Positions 34,412 through 44,942 of a stretch of 64,000 nucleotides of DNA are shown piece after piece. The notes beneath the pieces were generated by a model, which searched no databases, had not been told where the DNA came from, and was given only the letters and a program-made list of their open reading frames with translations. Origin of the DNA: Anaerococcus vaginimassiliensis (GTDB lineage: Bacteria; Bacillota; Clostridia; Tissierellales; Peptoniphilaceae); the NCBI RefSeq assembly GCF_900626155.1, contig NZ_LR130844.1, positions 1-64,000 of the forward strand, written 5' to 3'. The position numbers and the translations under genes were made by a program. Numbering within the stretch: position 1 is the first letter of the stretch; each line of letters opens with the position of its first letter.

Positions 34412-36157
34412 ATGAAAAAACTGAAATTTTTATTTAAAGAGATGGCTAAGTACGAACCATCTATGTTTCTTCTAATCGTACTATATTCCATATCAATAGG
34501 ACTTAGACCCTTTATATGGATTGTTTCCCCTGCTTACATATTGAAAAATACTGATAAGCCTTTCTCATATTTTGTAATATTTTTCCTAATATTATTAATA
34601 ATCTCAGCAATATCAAGTTTCTTTGATTCTTTTATAATGAACAATTATAGGATGAAAATGAACAACATCAGATATAATTGTATAAGAATGATAACTAGAT
34701 ATTCTCTTTATTTACCTTTTGACAAGCAGAAAGATAAAATAGAAATAGAAAAAATAAATAATGCCCTCAAGGCATGTCAATCTCCTTTTGATGGCGTTGG
34801 CGGAATAATGATGAGTTTGCCTCCTATTGGAGCATTGATTTTCTCAATAAGTGGATTTGTTTGGATATTTTCTAAGATGGGATATCTATTACTTCTATTA
34901 ATACTGGTTACTACTACTATTTATTTTGTTATAAATTACAAATCTACTCTTGTTTATACTAGATACTGGGAAAAGATGTCTCCGAATTGGAATATCTTCA
35001 CTAAACTAAATTATCAATTAAGAAGTCCTGAGTCCAAGCAAGATATACTCATCTATGATTTTATAAGGCTTTTTAAGTCATATTATATGAAAACTAATAA
35101 AAATAGGATAGATGAGTACAATGATGCAAATAAAAGGGCAATTACTATATATTCCCTTGCAAGACTTGTTAGCTTTATTAGAGATATAGCAATTTTCTAT
35201 TGGCTAATCACTTCTATATTAAAGGGAGTCATAGATATAGGTGACTTCTATATGTTTTTTACAGCAATCTTTGCTTTTATCACTTTCAATGATGAATACA
35301 CTTGGATTATATCAAATATCAAAAATGGCATGGCAAGCTTTGGATATTTCTTCGATATAATGGAGGAAAACATTGATGATGTGGGAGAAAAACTTGAAAA
35401 TCCTCAAAAAACTGAGATAGAATTTAGAAATGTATCTTTCAAATATCCAAACACAGATAAATATGTACTCAAAGATATTAATTTCACTATCCACGACAAG
35501 GAGTCTCTCGCCCTAGTAGGCGAAAATGGTGCTGGAAAATCTACTCTAGTTCTTTTACTTTGTGGTCTATATAAACCAACTAGCGGAGAAATTCTCCTAA
35601 ATGGAGTAAATATTAATAAATACGGTGCAAATTATAGGGATATTGTTTCAGCAATATTTCAAGATTCCCTTCTCCTACCCTTTACAATTAGAGAAAATGT
35701 AAGTCTCGATAATAATTCATCTAATATAGATGATATTTACAAAACAACTGGTCTTGATAAGATAATTGAAAAATACGATAAAAAAGACCAGCAAACCTTG
35801 CTTAGAACTCTGGATGAAGAAGGTGTCGATCTTTCTGGGGGTCAAAAACAAAGAATATTCCTATCCAGAGCCCTTAACAAGAAAACAAGTAAAATTCTAA
35901 TCTTAGATGAGCCAACCGCTCAGCTAGATGCCTTAGCAGAAAGAGAACTATACATGCTCTACGATAAGCTAAGCGAACATATGTCATCCATTTTTATATC
36001 TCACAGACTTGCCTCTACTAAATTTTGTGATAGAGTTATTTTTCTAAAGAATGGAGAAATTATAGGCAATGATAGCCATGATAATCTCATAAAAATTAAC
36101 GAGGAATATAAGGACCTCTACGAAATTCAAGCTAAAAACTACAAGGAGGTCTTATGA
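34412..36157 (+). CDS. ABC exporter half-transporter, first subunit
   Basis: 581 aa. An N-terminal membrane domain with about six helices (about residues 15-330) precedes the ATPase domain: Walker A GENGAGKST (about 370), signature LSGGQ, Walker B ILILDEPTAQLD and H-loop ISHRL. The signature is canonical. It overlaps the second half-transporter by 4 bases (ATGA), so the pair likely works as a heterodimer that exports a drug, lipid or peptide. Expression is probably set by the leader upstream. Confidence 0.92.
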   Translation: MKKLKFLFKEMAKYEPSMFLLIVLYSISIGLRPFIWIVSPAYILKNTDKPFSYFVIFFLILLIISAISSFFDSFIMNNYRMKMNNIRYNCIRMITRYSLYLPFDKQKDKIEIEKINNALKACQSPFDGVGGIMMSLPPIGALIFSISGFVWIFSKMGYLLLLLILVTTTIYFVINYKSTLVYTRYWEKMSPNWNIFTKLNYQLRSPESKQDILIYDFIRLFKSYYMKTNKNRIDEYNDANKRAITIYSLARLVSFIRDIAIFYWLITSILKGVIDIGDFYMFFTAIFAFITFNDEYTWIISNIKNGMASFGYFFDIMEENIDDVGEKLENPQKTEIEFRNVSFKYPNTDKYVLKDINFTIHDKESLALVGENGAGKSTLVLLLCGLYKPTSGEILLNGVNINKYGANYRDIVSAIFQDSLLLPFTIRENVSLDNNSSNIDDIYKTTGLDKIIEKYDKKDQQTLLRTLDEEGVDLSGGQKQRIFLSRALNKKTSKILILDEPTAQLDALAERELYMLYDKLSEHMSSIFISHRLASTKFCDRVIFLKNGEIIGNDSHDNLIKINEEYKDLYEIQAKNYKEVL

Positions 36158-37914
36158 AAAATATAGTTAAACTCTTTAAAAGATTTGAAGAAGATTATAA
36201 TCATTTCAATCTAATAATTGTGATCCTATCTATAATTATGGGTTTATTACCAGTTATTAATATCTACGCGCCAAAACTTATAATAGAAAACCTTGAAGCT
36301 AATACCAATACTAGATATATTGGAAAAATCATAGTTGCGGTTTTACTAGCTAATATAATACTCGTCTTGCTAAGAAAAGTATATGAAGCTTATTTTACCT
36401 TGGTCTTTGAATCTATGACTGATAAATTGACCTTTGAGCTTAGCGAAAAAGCAATGAAGCTTCCTATCGAAGATACTGATAGTAAAGATATTCAAGATAA
36501 ACTTGAAAAAGCACATATTTCTGTTTTTAATATATACGATTTGTGGGAAACTTTAAATATTTCAACAAGTTCCCTTGTTACAGGTATCTTTGCACTAGCA
36601 ATATTAGTTAAGCTTAATATCTTCCTTCCCCTACTAGGTCTTGGGATAATATTTGCTAATAGATATTTTGTAAATCTAATAAAGAATAATGAAATATACT
36701 ATCAAAAAAAATCCGCTGGTGAAAATAGAGTCTACCGTTACTTTGCTAATTTCGCCCAAGATAACAAGTATTCGAAGGATATTAAAATTTATAAGGGTGA
36801 AGAACTAATCCTAGAAAAATCTAAAAAATACATGGATAGATTGATAAACACCAACAAGGACTATTACACTAAAAACGGAATATATGGTGGAATGATGAAT
36901 ATTACTTCATCTATTGGTATAGTTCTTGCTCTTATTTATTTAACCTATAGAATAACTGAGAACACCGTAAGTCTAGCTGACTTTACCCTATATTTCTCCT
37001 CAATTATTCAGTTGATTAACACTGTAAATATAGTGCAGAAAAACTACGCCCAAGTGATATCTGTAAATGAAAATATGAAAAGCTACTTTGATTTCATAAA
37101 TCTACCTGAAAGAGAAATTGAAAATAACAAAAATGTAGATATCAAGCTAGATAAACTTTCTATAAGATTTGATAATGTATCCTTTAAATATCCTAAGAGT
37201 AAAAATTATATCTTGAGAAATTGCTCTTTTGAAATAAAAGATGGAGAAACTGTCGCTCTTGTGGGCAAAAACGGTGCAGGGAAATCAACTATAGTTAAGC
37301 TTTTATGTAAGTTCTATGATCCAACTGAGGGAAATATTTACATCAATGACGTGAATATCAAAGATATAAAAGCACGAGATTACTACAAAATCCTATCTCC
37401 TACCTTCCAAGATTTTAGGTTATTTCCTTTTAAAATTAGTGAAAATATATTAGCTAAAAAAGAAGAAGATATTTCAAGTTATGATTTAGAAAAAGTGAAA
37501 GATTCAACAAAGCTATTAGGTATTGATAAGTGGATTTTATCACAAGAAAATGGCTACTCGACATATCTAACTACTTTGTTCAGCGATACAGGCATTGAAC
37601 CATCAGGAGGAATAGGACAAAAAATTGCCCTCGCACGATCCATGTCTCACGGTGGTAGATTTTTTATAATGGATGAACCTACTAGCGCCTTAGATCCTAG
37701 AAGTGAACAAGAAATATTTGAAAATATGTTGGAGATTTCCAAGGGGCAAACATCACTATTTATATCTCACAGGCTATCATCAACAAAATACGCTGATAGG
37801 ATCATAGTTTGCGATGGCGGTCATATAATAGAAAATGGAAAGCACGCTGATTTAATTCACAAAAACGGCCTATACAAAAAAATGTTTGAAAGCCAAAGAG
37901 AACTTTACTCATAA
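36154..37914 (+). CDS. ABC exporter half-transporter, second subunit
   Basis: 586 aa with the same layout: a membrane domain with about six helices (about 20-320), Walker A GKNGAGKST, Q-loop TFQDFRLFPF, Walker B FFIMDEPTSALD, H-loop ISHRL. The signature reads PSGGI where LSGGQ is usual, so one of the two composite ATP sites is probably weak. This asymmetry is common in heterodimeric exporters such as BmrCD. The membrane part carries many lysines and asparagines. A terminator follows. Confidence 0.92.
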   Translation: MKNIVKLFKRFEEDYNHFNLIIVILSIIMGLLPVINIYAPKLIIENLEANTNTRYIGKIIVAVLLANIILVLLRKVYEAYFTLVFESMTDKLTFELSEKAMKLPIEDTDSKDIQDKLEKAHISVFNIYDLWETLNISTSSLVTGIFALAILVKLNIFLPLLGLGIIFANRYFVNLIKNNEIYYQKKSAGENRVYRYFANFAQDNKYSKDIKIYKGEELILEKSKKYMDRLINTNKDYYTKNGIYGGMMNITSSIGIVLALIYLTYRITENTVSLADFTLYFSSIIQLINTVNIVQKNYAQVISVNENMKSYFDFINLPEREIENNKNVDIKLDKLSIRFDNVSFKYPKSKNYILRNCSFEIKDGETVALVGKNGAGKSTIVKLLCKFYDPTEGNIYINDVNIKDIKARDYYKILSPTFQDFRLFPFKISENILAKKEEDISSYDLEKVKDSTKLLGIDKWILSQENGYSTYLTTLFSDTGIEPSGGIGQKIALARSMSHGGRFFIMDEPTSALDPRSEQEIFENMLEISKGQTSLFISHRLSSTKYADRIIVCDGGHIIENGKHADLIHKNGLYKKMFESQRELYS

Positions 37915-37927
37915 ATCATGATACACT

Positions 37928-37961
37928 AAAAGAGCCTAGGTTTTACCTAGACTCTTTTTTT
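37928..37961. terminator. Bidirectional terminator between ABC exporter and SdpI-like gene
   Basis: AAAAGAG/CTCTTTT and CTAGGT/ACCTAG arms with one internal mismatch, flanked by A and T runs. Confidence 0.9.
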
Positions 37962-38295
37962 AATCTTTATGAACAGTTTTTAGTTTTCTTTCTAAAAGAA
38001 TTCCGCCTGTAACATAAGCTATAAATTCAACTACCCAAAAGATTATAATTCTAAGGGTTGTAACTTCCATAAACTTTATCATAAGAATTGCAAGTATTAT
38101 AAAAACTATCCCAATACCAAAGCAAATCTTTGCCATAGTATTATTTGCATAGTACCAATTAGCCTTGCTTTTCATAGAAAGCTCAGACCTATAACCATAT
38201 TTAGTATTCATTTTGTTTTTTACATTGTTACTTACAAATCCCATAACTATCAAATAAGCTGATAGATAAAATAGAATCATATTCTTGTAAAGCAT
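37960..38295 (-). CDS. SdpI-family membrane protein
   Basis: 111 aa with three predicted membrane helices. The conserved SdpI block is present as YGYRSELSMKSKANWYYAN (about residues 33-51). In Bacillus, SdpI gives immunity to the SdpC toxin and acts as a sensor; small SdpI-fold proteins elsewhere have unknown roles. A GGGGGG ribosome site precedes it, 11 bases after the TVP38-like gene. There is no sdpC or sdpR gene in view. Confidence 0.8.
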   Translation of the reverse strand: MLYKNMILFYLSAYLIVMGFVSNNVKNKMNTKYGYRSELSMKSKANWYYANNTMAKICFGIGIVFIILAILMIKFMEVTTLRIIIFWVVEFIAYVTGGILLERKLKTVHKD

Positions 38296-38306
38296 GTTTC
38301 CCCCCC

Positions 38307-38900
38307 TTAGAAAAATCTTTTAAATACAAAATCAAATCCCAAAAACCAAGCCGCTGAATAAATAATAATGGAAGGACCCTTACACAAAAGAATAATATAA
38401 GAAAATTTCTTTATACTTATATCAGTAAGACCCGATATGTAACAGATCAAATCATCTGGAAAAAGTGGCAAGAGTATAGACCAAAATAAAAACTTCTCAT
38501 ACGATTTGTCATTTATCTTGTGGTGATACTTTTCGTAATTTTCCTCACCTATTATCCTAATAACAATATTTTTACCGAATGTTTTAGAGATAGTAAATAC
38601 CAAAATACATCCGAAACATATTGAAACATAGTTATATATAAATCCCCAGAAGGATCCAAATATCACCACACCAAATATTAAAACTGGTCCACCAGGAATA
38701 ATTGGCAGAGCAACCTGCATTACATTTACAACCATAAAGGCAAGTGGCGCAAGCTTTCCTTTAGATAAGATAAAATCCCTAAAATTATCAAGAGATGAAA
38801 ACATCCCAATCCTGTATAAGTAAATAGAATATACTGTAAATAAAATCAATATCAAAATTGATATAATATTAAAAACATTTTTCTTTAAATATTCTTTCAT
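38307..38900 (-). CDS. TVP38/TMEM64 (VTT-domain) membrane protein
   Basis: 197 aa from the ATG at 38900, chosen because AAGAGG lies before it; an upstream TTG reading start has no support. Several membrane helices and the family core LPIIPGGPVLIFGVVIFG and LFPDDLICYISG are visible. The VTT family is related to DedA and TMEM41B proteins, which include lipid scramblases. It precedes the SdpI-like gene in the same unit. Confidence 0.88.
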   Translation of the reverse strand: MKEYLKKNVFNIISILILILFTVYSIYLYRIGMFSSLDNFRDFILSKGKLAPLAFMVVNVMQVALPIIPGGPVLIFGVVIFGSFWGFIYNYVSICFGCILVFTISKTFGKNIVIRIIGEENYEKYHHKINDKSYEKFLFWSILLPLFPDDLICYISGLTDISIKKFSYIILLCKGPSIIIYSAAWFLGFDFVFKRFF

Positions 38901-39040
38901 AAAGCCTCTTTTTGTATGGTGTTTGTAATACAATAGTACACGATTTTTAGTCTCTTGTCAAATTATTTATATTAAAATCAAATATTAAATTAATCTATAT
39001 TTTAACGCTTAAATGTAAAGAATACGTTATTTTCTAACAA

Positions 39041-39083
39041 AAAATCGAAGATTAAATTGAATTTCTCAATAATCTTCGATTTT
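39041..39083. terminator. Terminator after the flavodoxin-like gene
   Basis: AAAATCGAAGATTA (39041-39054) / TAATCTTCGATTTT (39070-39083), perfect 14 bp, with T run on the plus side and A run on the other. Confidence 0.88.
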
Positions 39084-39090
39084 ATATTTT

Positions 39091-39693
39091 TTATTTGCTA
39101 GCTATAGCTAAAAGTCTTTTTGTTTGATGCTCTACAGCATCTAAGACATCATTTACAGTCTTTTCATCTTGACTTTGAGCATCTTGGGTAGCACTTACAC
39201 CATAAGGGTTGCCGCCTTGTTTATAAATTGAAGGGTCAGTATATCCTGTTGGTACAATGATAGATCCCCAGTGCATAGCTGTTGTATACAAAGCTCTTAT
39301 GGTTTCTTCTTGTCCACCATTATTATTTTGAGCTGATGTAAAGGCAGTTACATATTTGTTGGCAAGTTTTCCTTCTGCCCAAACTCCTCCAAGGGAATCT
39401 AAAAATGCCTTCATTTGACTAGCTACATTACCAAATCTAGTTGGAGTTGATAGGATAACAGCATCAGCCCATACTAAATCGTCAGCACTTGCAAGCTCGA
39501 TATTTTCTTCTTCTTTTAAAACTTTCTCCCAAGCTGAACCTTCAATTACATTTGATGTATCGAGCAATTCTTTAACTTTTCTAAGTCTAACTTCAGCTCC
39601 AAAACTTTCAGCAGTCTCCGCTGCCTTCTTAGCCATAGATAAGTTGATCCCAGTTTGGGAATAATATATTATAGTTAATTTTGTTTTATTCAT
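39091..39693 (-). CDS. Flavodoxin-fold NAD(P)H:quinone oxidoreductase (WrbA-like)
   Basis: 200 aa. The FMN phosphate loop YYSQTGINLSMAK (about 10-22), STPTRFGNVASQMKAFLDSLGG (abbreviated in place) and GSIIVPTGYTDP are WrbA landmarks. These enzymes reduce quinones by two electrons and protect against redox stress. Single-gene unit with AGAGGA ribosome site. Confidence 0.92.
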   Translation of the reverse strand: MNKTKLTIIYYSQTGINLSMAKKAAETAESFGAEVRLRKVKELLDTSNVIEGSAWEKVLKEEENIELASADDLVWADAVILSTPTRFGNVASQMKAFLDSLGGVWAEGKLANKYVTAFTSAQNNNGGQEETIRALYTTAMHWGSIIVPTGYTDPSIYKQGGNPYGVSATQDAQSQDEKTVNDVLDAVEHQTKRLLAIASK

Positions 39694-39769
39694 AAATCCT
39701 CTTTCTTAATTCTACTTAACATCTTTAAGTATATAACCAATATAAAAATTCTTAAACATTTATAAATTT

Positions 39770-39802
39770 AAAACCTCCCCAGATTTTGAGGAGGTTTTAC
39801 TT
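39770..39802 (-). terminator. Terminator of leuS
   Basis: Minus-strand AAAACCTCC / GGAGGTTTT with a loop of about ten bases and a T-rich tail. Confidence 0.85.
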
Positions 39803-39817
39803 TGAAAAAGAATTATA

Positions 39818-42220
39818 TTAAATAACAATATTTAAAATTTTTCCTGGAACATATATTATTTTTCTAATTTCTTTTCCTTCTATATATGATTTTATATTAT
39901 CGTCTTCGCTTGCCGCTTTGATTGCATCATCTTTGCTGGCGTTATTTGCCATTAGGACTTTTCCTCTTACCTTACCGTTAATTTGAACTGGCATTTCAAA
40001 GGAATCAAATGTGAGTTTGTCCTCATCATAGCTTGGCCAGCTAGTTTGATTTAGTTCTCCATCAAATTCCATCATTTCCCATAATTCTTCTGTCATGTGA
40101 GGAGCAACTGGATTTAGCAAGATTAGATAAGTTTTGAAATCTTTTCTAGTAATCTTTCCTTTTGCTTTCATCTCATTTAATAAAGTCATAAGTTGAGCTA
40201 TAGCAGTATTGAATTTAAGGTTTTCGTAATCTTCACTTACCTTCTTGATAGTTTGGTTGATAACAACCTCAAGGTCTTTGCTATAAGACTCGCCATCCTC
40301 TACTATTTCGTTTAGGTTAAAGACTCTTTCTAGGTATTTTCTACATCCCCTTACGCCTTCATCAGACCAGATAGCCATTGATGAGAAATCCCCCATGAAC
40401 ATTTCATAACATCTTAGGGTATCAGCACCGTAGTCTCTTATGATGTCATCAGGATTTATTACATTTCCACGAGACTTACTCATTTTTTGATGGTCACTAC
40501 CTAGAATCATTCCGTGACTAGTTCTCTTCTTATAAGGCTCTTTTGTTGGCACTACTCCAATATCATAGAGGAATTTATGCCAAAATCTTGAGTAAAGCAA
40601 GTGGAGGGTAGTATGCTCCATTCCACCATTATACCAATCTACTGGTGAGTAATAATCTAGGGCTTCTTTGCTAGCTATAGCTTCTTTATTAGCTGGATCC
40701 ATATATCTTAGGTAGTACCAACTTGATCCTGCCCATTGAGGCATGGTATCTGTTTCTCTCTTAGCTGGTTTTCCACAAATTGGACAAGTTGTATTTACAA
40801 ATTCGTCTATCTCGGATAAAGGAGATTCTCCTGTTGCTGTTGGCTCATAAGATTCTACTTCTGGAAGTTTCACTGGAAGTTCACTTTCATCAACTGGAAC
40901 CCATCCATGTTCTTCACAGTAGATCATTGGAATTGGTTCTCCCCAATATCTTTGACGAGAGAATACCCAATCTCTTAGCTTAAAGTTAGTTTTTGCCTTG
41001 CCAAGTCCTTTTTCTTCTATATATTCTATTGCCTTTTTCTTGGCATCATTTGCAGATAGTCCATTTAGGAAATCAGAGTTTATCGCTTTTCCTTTGTTTA
41101 TATCTGTTGTAGGAAGTTCTTCTCCTGTGTCATATACAGGTATGATTGGCATATCAAATTTTTCTGCAAATTCAAAGTCTCTAGAATCGTGAGCAGGTAC
41201 AGCCATGATTGCTCCTGTACCATAGGTCATTAGGACATAATCAGACACCCAGATTGGAATTTCCTTGTCATTTAAAGGATTTATTGCTGAAATACCTTCT
41301 ATCATAACACCAGTTTTATCTTTATTTAGTTCTGCTCTTTCGAAATCAGATTTCTTCCTAGCTTCTTCCTGGTAATCTTCAATTTCTTGGTAATTTTTGA
41401 TTTCATCTTTGTATTTTTCAAGAACTGGATGTTCTGGACTAACAACCATATAAGATACACCAAATATAGTGTCTGGTCTTGTGGTATAAACAGTAAGTTT
41501 ATCTTCCTTATCTTTTAATCTAAAGTCTACATCACATCCGTGGCTTCTACCTATCCAGTTTATTTGGCTTGCCTTAATTCTTTCTTCAAAATCAACTTCT
41601 TCTAAGTCATCTATAAGTCTGTCCGCATATTCAGTTATTTTTAGCATCCATTGATTTTTCATCTTGTGAACTACTTCTGTTCCGCATCTTTCACACTTGC
41701 CATCTACAACTTCTTCATTAGCAAGTCCTACTTGGCAAGAAGGACACCAGTTAACTGACATTTCATTTTTGTATGCTAGTCCATGTTTATACATTTGGAT
41801 AAAGATCCATTGACTCCATTTATAGTAGTCTGAATCAGTTGTATTTATTTCTCTATCCCAATCGAAAGAGAAACCAATTGACTTCATTTGCGCCTTGAAA
41901 TTTTTGATATTATCTTCAGTAACTTTTGCTGGGTGAATTTTATTTTTTATAGCATAGTTTTCTGTAGGTAGACCAAAGGCATCCCAGCCCATTGGATACA
42001 TCACATTTTCTCCCTCAAGTCTTCTCTTACGAGCAACTACATCTAGCGCTGTATATGGACGAGGGTGACCTACGTGGAGTCCTTGGCCAGATGGATAAGG
42101 AAACTCTACAAGTGGGTAGAATTTCTTCTTGTTTTTATCTATTTCTGACTTAAATGTTTTTTCTTCGTCCCATTTCTTTTGCCATTTTTTCTCTATGGCA
42201 TTTGGATTATATTCTACCAT
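39818..42220 (-). CDS. leuS: Leucyl-tRNA synthetase
   Basis: 800 aa. The HIGH region is [13 protein letters not shown], the zinc knuckle is [21 protein letters not shown], and the CP1 editing domain contains [20 protein letters not shown] (cited in part). KMSKSRGNV carries the second signature. The C-terminal anticodon and leucine-specific domains are complete. No T-box precedes it; it follows asnS by 8 bases in a long operon. Confidence 0.98.
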   Translation of the reverse strand: MVEYNPNAIEKKWQKKWDEEKTFKSEIDKNKKKFYPLVEFPYPSGQGLHVGHPRPYTALDVVARKRRLEGENVMYPMGWDAFGLPTENYAIKNKIHPAKVTEDNIKNFKAQMKSIGFSFDWDREINTTDSDYYKWSQWIFIQMYKHGLAYKNEMSVNWCPSCQVGLANEEVVDGKCERCGTEVVHKMKNQWMLKITEYADRLIDDLEEVDFEERIKASQINWIGRSHGCDVDFRLKDKEDKLTVYTTRPDTIFGVSYMVVSPEHPVLEKYKDEIKNYQEIEDYQEEARKKSDFERAELNKDKTGVMIEGISAINPLNDKEIPIWVSDYVLMTYGTGAIMAVPAHDSRDFEFAEKFDMPIIPVYDTGEELPTTDINKGKAINSDFLNGLSANDAKKKAIEYIEEKGLGKAKTNFKLRDWVFSRQRYWGEPIPMIYCEEHGWVPVDESELPVKLPEVESYEPTATGESPLSEIDEFVNTTCPICGKPAKRETDTMPQWAGSSWYYLRYMDPANKEAIASKEALDYYSPVDWYNGGMEHTTLHLLYSRFWHKFLYDIGVVPTKEPYKKRTSHGMILGSDHQKMSKSRGNVINPDDIIRDYGADTLRCYEMFMGDFSSMAIWSDEGVRGCRKYLERVFNLNEIVEDGESYSKDLEVVINQTIKKVSEDYENLKFNTAIAQLMTLLNEMKAKGKITRKDFKTYLILLNPVAPHMTEELWEMMEFDGELNQTSWPSYDEDKLTFDSFEMPVQINGKVRGKVLMANNASKDDAIKAASEDDNIKSYIEGKEIRKIIYVPGKILNIVI

Positions 42221-42228
42221 AAATCCTC

Positions 42229-43617
42229 CTAGTTCTTTTCAGAAAATGCGTGAACATATCTTGGATATGCAAGTACGTCTCTAATGTTTTTCATTCCTGT
42301 AACATACATTACAGCTCTTTCAAATCCCAAACCAAATCCAGAGTGAACTACTGTACCAAATCTTCTTAGGTCTAGATAGTTTTGATATTCTTCTGGTTTT
42401 AGTCCATTTTCTTCCATAGATTTGTAAAGTTCTTCGTATCTTTCTTCCCTTTGAGATCCACCGATTAGCTCTCCCACACCTGGCACTAGCATGTCAAAGG
42501 CAGCTACAGTTTTTCCATCATCATTTCTTTTCATGTAGAAAGCCTTGATGTTTTTAGGATAATCTGTAACAAATACTGGACCATCAATTATTTTCTCTGA
42601 AAGATATCTTTCGTGTTCTGTTTGAAGGTCGATTCCCCATTCTACTGGGAACTCGAATTTTTCACCTGATTCTTGTAAGAGTTCTATTGCTTTTGTATAA
42701 GTAACTCTAGCAAATTCTGCATCTCTTAATTTTTCTAGTCTTTCAATTAAACCCTTATCAATCCATTTATTGAAAAATTCCATCTCATCAGGTGCGTTTT
42801 TAAGTAAGTAGTCGATAGCGTATTTTATCATATCCTCTGCTACATCCATAGCAAGGTTATAATCTGTAAACGCCATTTCTGGCTCTAACATCCAAAATTC
42901 TGCCGCATGTCTAGGAGTGTTTGATTCCTCTGCTCTAAATGTTGGACCGAAGGTATATACATCACCAAAAGCAAGTGCATAATCTTCTGCCTCTAGCTGA
43001 CCTGAAACTGTCAAATAACTTTTTTTGCTGAAAAAGTCCTTGCCATAATCAACTGATCCATCTTCTTTTTTGGGTGGATCATTCACATCTATTGTTGTGA
43101 TATTAAACATTTCACCTGCACCTTCGGCATCTGATGCTGTTACTATTGGTGGATTAATGTATACAAAGCCTCTTTCTTGGAAGAAGTTATGAAGAGCATA
43201 AGCAAGTACACTTCTAACTCTAAATACTGCTCTGTAGGTATTAGTTCTTGCTCTTAGGTGAGGAATAGTTCTCATATACTCAAGAGTTTGTCTTTGTTTT
43301 TGGATAGGGAACTTTTCTGAAGATTCACCTAAAACTTTTACTTCTTTTGCTTGGATCTCGTATGGGTTTTTAGAATTTCCTGTTTTAACTAAAGTTCCTG
43401 TAACTTCTAGTGATGTTGATAAGAATTGCTTATCAAGGTCAGCATAATTTTCTATATCACTTGCTACAACAATTTGTAAGTTTTTAAAAGTTGTTCCATC
43501 ATTTAACTCAATAAATCCTACATTTTTACCAAATCTTTGATTTCTAATCCAACCATAAACAGTTACTTCTTTGTCTACATACTTATCTACTTCGTTTAAT
43601 ATATCTCTAATCTTCAT
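42229..43617 (-). CDS. asnS: Asparaginyl-tRNA synthetase
   Basis: 462 aa class IIb enzyme. OB-fold anticodon domain (about 1-120), motif 2 [21 protein letters not shown] and motif 3 [13 protein letters not shown]. Its presence means Asn-tRNA can be charged directly. It overlaps the end of rarA by 11 bases and precedes leuS. Confidence 0.97.
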   Translation of the reverse strand: MKIRDILNEVDKYVDKEVTVYGWIRNQRFGKNVGFIELNDGTTFKNLQIVVASDIENYADLDKQFLSTSLEVTGTLVKTGNSKNPYEIQAKEVKVLGESSEKFPIQKQRQTLEYMRTIPHLRARTNTYRAVFRVRSVLAYALHNFFQERGFVYINPPIVTASDAEGAGEMFNITTIDVNDPPKKEDGSVDYGKDFFSKKSYLTVSGQLEAEDYALAFGDVYTFGPTFRAEESNTPRHAAEFWMLEPEMAFTDYNLAMDVAEDMIKYAIDYLLKNAPDEMEFFNKWIDKGLIERLEKLRDAEFARVTYTKAIELLQESGEKFEFPVEWGIDLQTEHERYLSEKIIDGPVFVTDYPKNIKAFYMKRNDDGKTVAAFDMLVPGVGELIGGSQREERYEELYKSMEENGLKPEEYQNYLDLRRFGTVVHSGFGLGFERAVMYVTGMKNIRDVLAYPRYVHAFSEKN

Positions 43618-44926
43618 TATTCCCTCTCTTCATTTTTTTAAGTCTTTCAATCATTTTCTTCTCAAAACCTATAGCTTTTGGTTCATAAAATCTCTCATTA
43701 ACATATTCATCTGGCAGGTATGTTTGATCTACAAATCCTCCAAAATCATGTGGATATAGGTACTTGTCATGGACCAAGTTTTTTGAACCCTTGTAGTGGG
43801 TATCCTTTAATTTATTTGGAACTAACTCATCTTTATTATTTCTTACAAAATCCAAGGCCTTATCAATAGCAAGATATGCTGAGTTACTCTTAGGAGCAGC
43901 AGACAAATAGCAAACTACTTGGCTTAGGATTATCCTTGCCTCCGGAAGTCCAACTGTATTTATAGCATTAAAACAATTTGTTGCCATCAACAGTGCATTT
44001 GGATCTGCATTTCCAATGTCTTCCGATGCAAAAATAATCATTCTCCTAGCGATAAATTTGATATCTTCTCCAGATTCTATCATTTTTGCCAGATAATACA
44101 AACTTGCATCAATATCAGAACCTCTCATTGATTTGATGAAGGCACTTGTCGTATCGTAATGTCTATCACCGTTTTTATCATAAATAGCTATTTTTTTCTG
44201 AGTAGAATTTTCAATTGTTGACTTGTCTATTATTATTCTACCATCTTTCTCATCTTCTGAAAATATAGCTATCTCTAGTGCATTTAAAAGTGCTCTAGAA
44301 TCGCCATTTGAATATGAAATGAGAGTTTGTCTAGCTTCTTTATTTATTTCAATGTTTTTTCCCTTTAAAATCTCATCTTTACTGAGAGCCATATCTATTA
44401 GTCTATCAAGGTCTAAATCGCTTAGTCCCTTAAGCTCAAAGACATACATCCTAGATATAAGAGCCTTATTGACTTCAAAATATGGATTTTCTGTTGTAGC
44501 TCCTATTAAGGTAATCGTCGAATCTTCAACAAAAGGCAAAAGATAATCTTGCTGACTTTTATTAAACCTGTGAATCTCGTCTATAAATAAAATAGTCTTC
44601 CTATTTTCAAAAGATAGGTTATCTTTCGCTATCTGAACTTTTTTCTTAAGATCAGATATACCACTAGCAACTGCAGATATTTCTTCGAAAGCCATATTAG
44701 TCTTTTCAGAAATAATCTTCGCAAGGCTTGTCTTTCCAACTCCAGGTGGCCCATAGAAAATGCAAGAATAAATCCTATCTGCCTTAATCATCCTTCTTAT
44801 AATCTTGCCTTCTCCAACCAAATGCTCTTGACCAATGTATTCATCCAAGTTTTTTGGTCTAAGTCTATCAGCTAGAGGAGCTGATTTTTCAAGTTCTCTT
44901 ATCCTATTTAGTTCAAATAAATCCAT
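43607..44926 (-). CDS. rarA: Replication-associated recombination protein A (MgsA)
   Basis: 439 aa AAA+ ATPase. Walker A is GPPGVGKTSL, Walker B is LFIDEIHRF, sensor ATTENP. The C-terminal tetramerisation domain includes SAPKSNSAYLAIDKA. It acts at stalled forks and on single-strand gaps. It starts just after a terminator and runs into asnS. Confidence 0.95.
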   Translation of the reverse strand: MDLFELNRIRELEKSAPLADRLRPKNLDEYIGQEHLVGEGKIIRRMIKADRIYSCIFYGPPGVGKTSLAKIISEKTNMAFEEISAVASGISDLKKKVQIAKDNLSFENRKTILFIDEIHRFNKSQQDYLLPFVEDSTITLIGATTENPYFEVNKALISRMYVFELKGLSDLDLDRLIDMALSKDEILKGKNIEINKEARQTLISYSNGDSRALLNALEIAIFSEDEKDGRIIIDKSTIENSTQKKIAIYDKNGDRHYDTTSAFIKSMRGSDIDASLYYLAKMIESGEDIKFIARRMIIFASEDIGNADPNALLMATNCFNAINTVGLPEARIILSQVVCYLSAAPKSNSAYLAIDKALDFVRNNKDELVPNKLKDTHYKGSKNLVHDKYLYPHDFGGFVDQTYLPDEYVNERFYEPKAIGFEKKMIERLKKMKRGNNED

Positions 44927-44942
44927 ACTTCATCCTTTATAA

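Noticed and set aside
42221-42228. T-box or other tRNA-sensing leader for leuS/asnS
   Set aside because: The genes are only 8 bases apart and asnS overlaps rarA; no leader RNA can fit.
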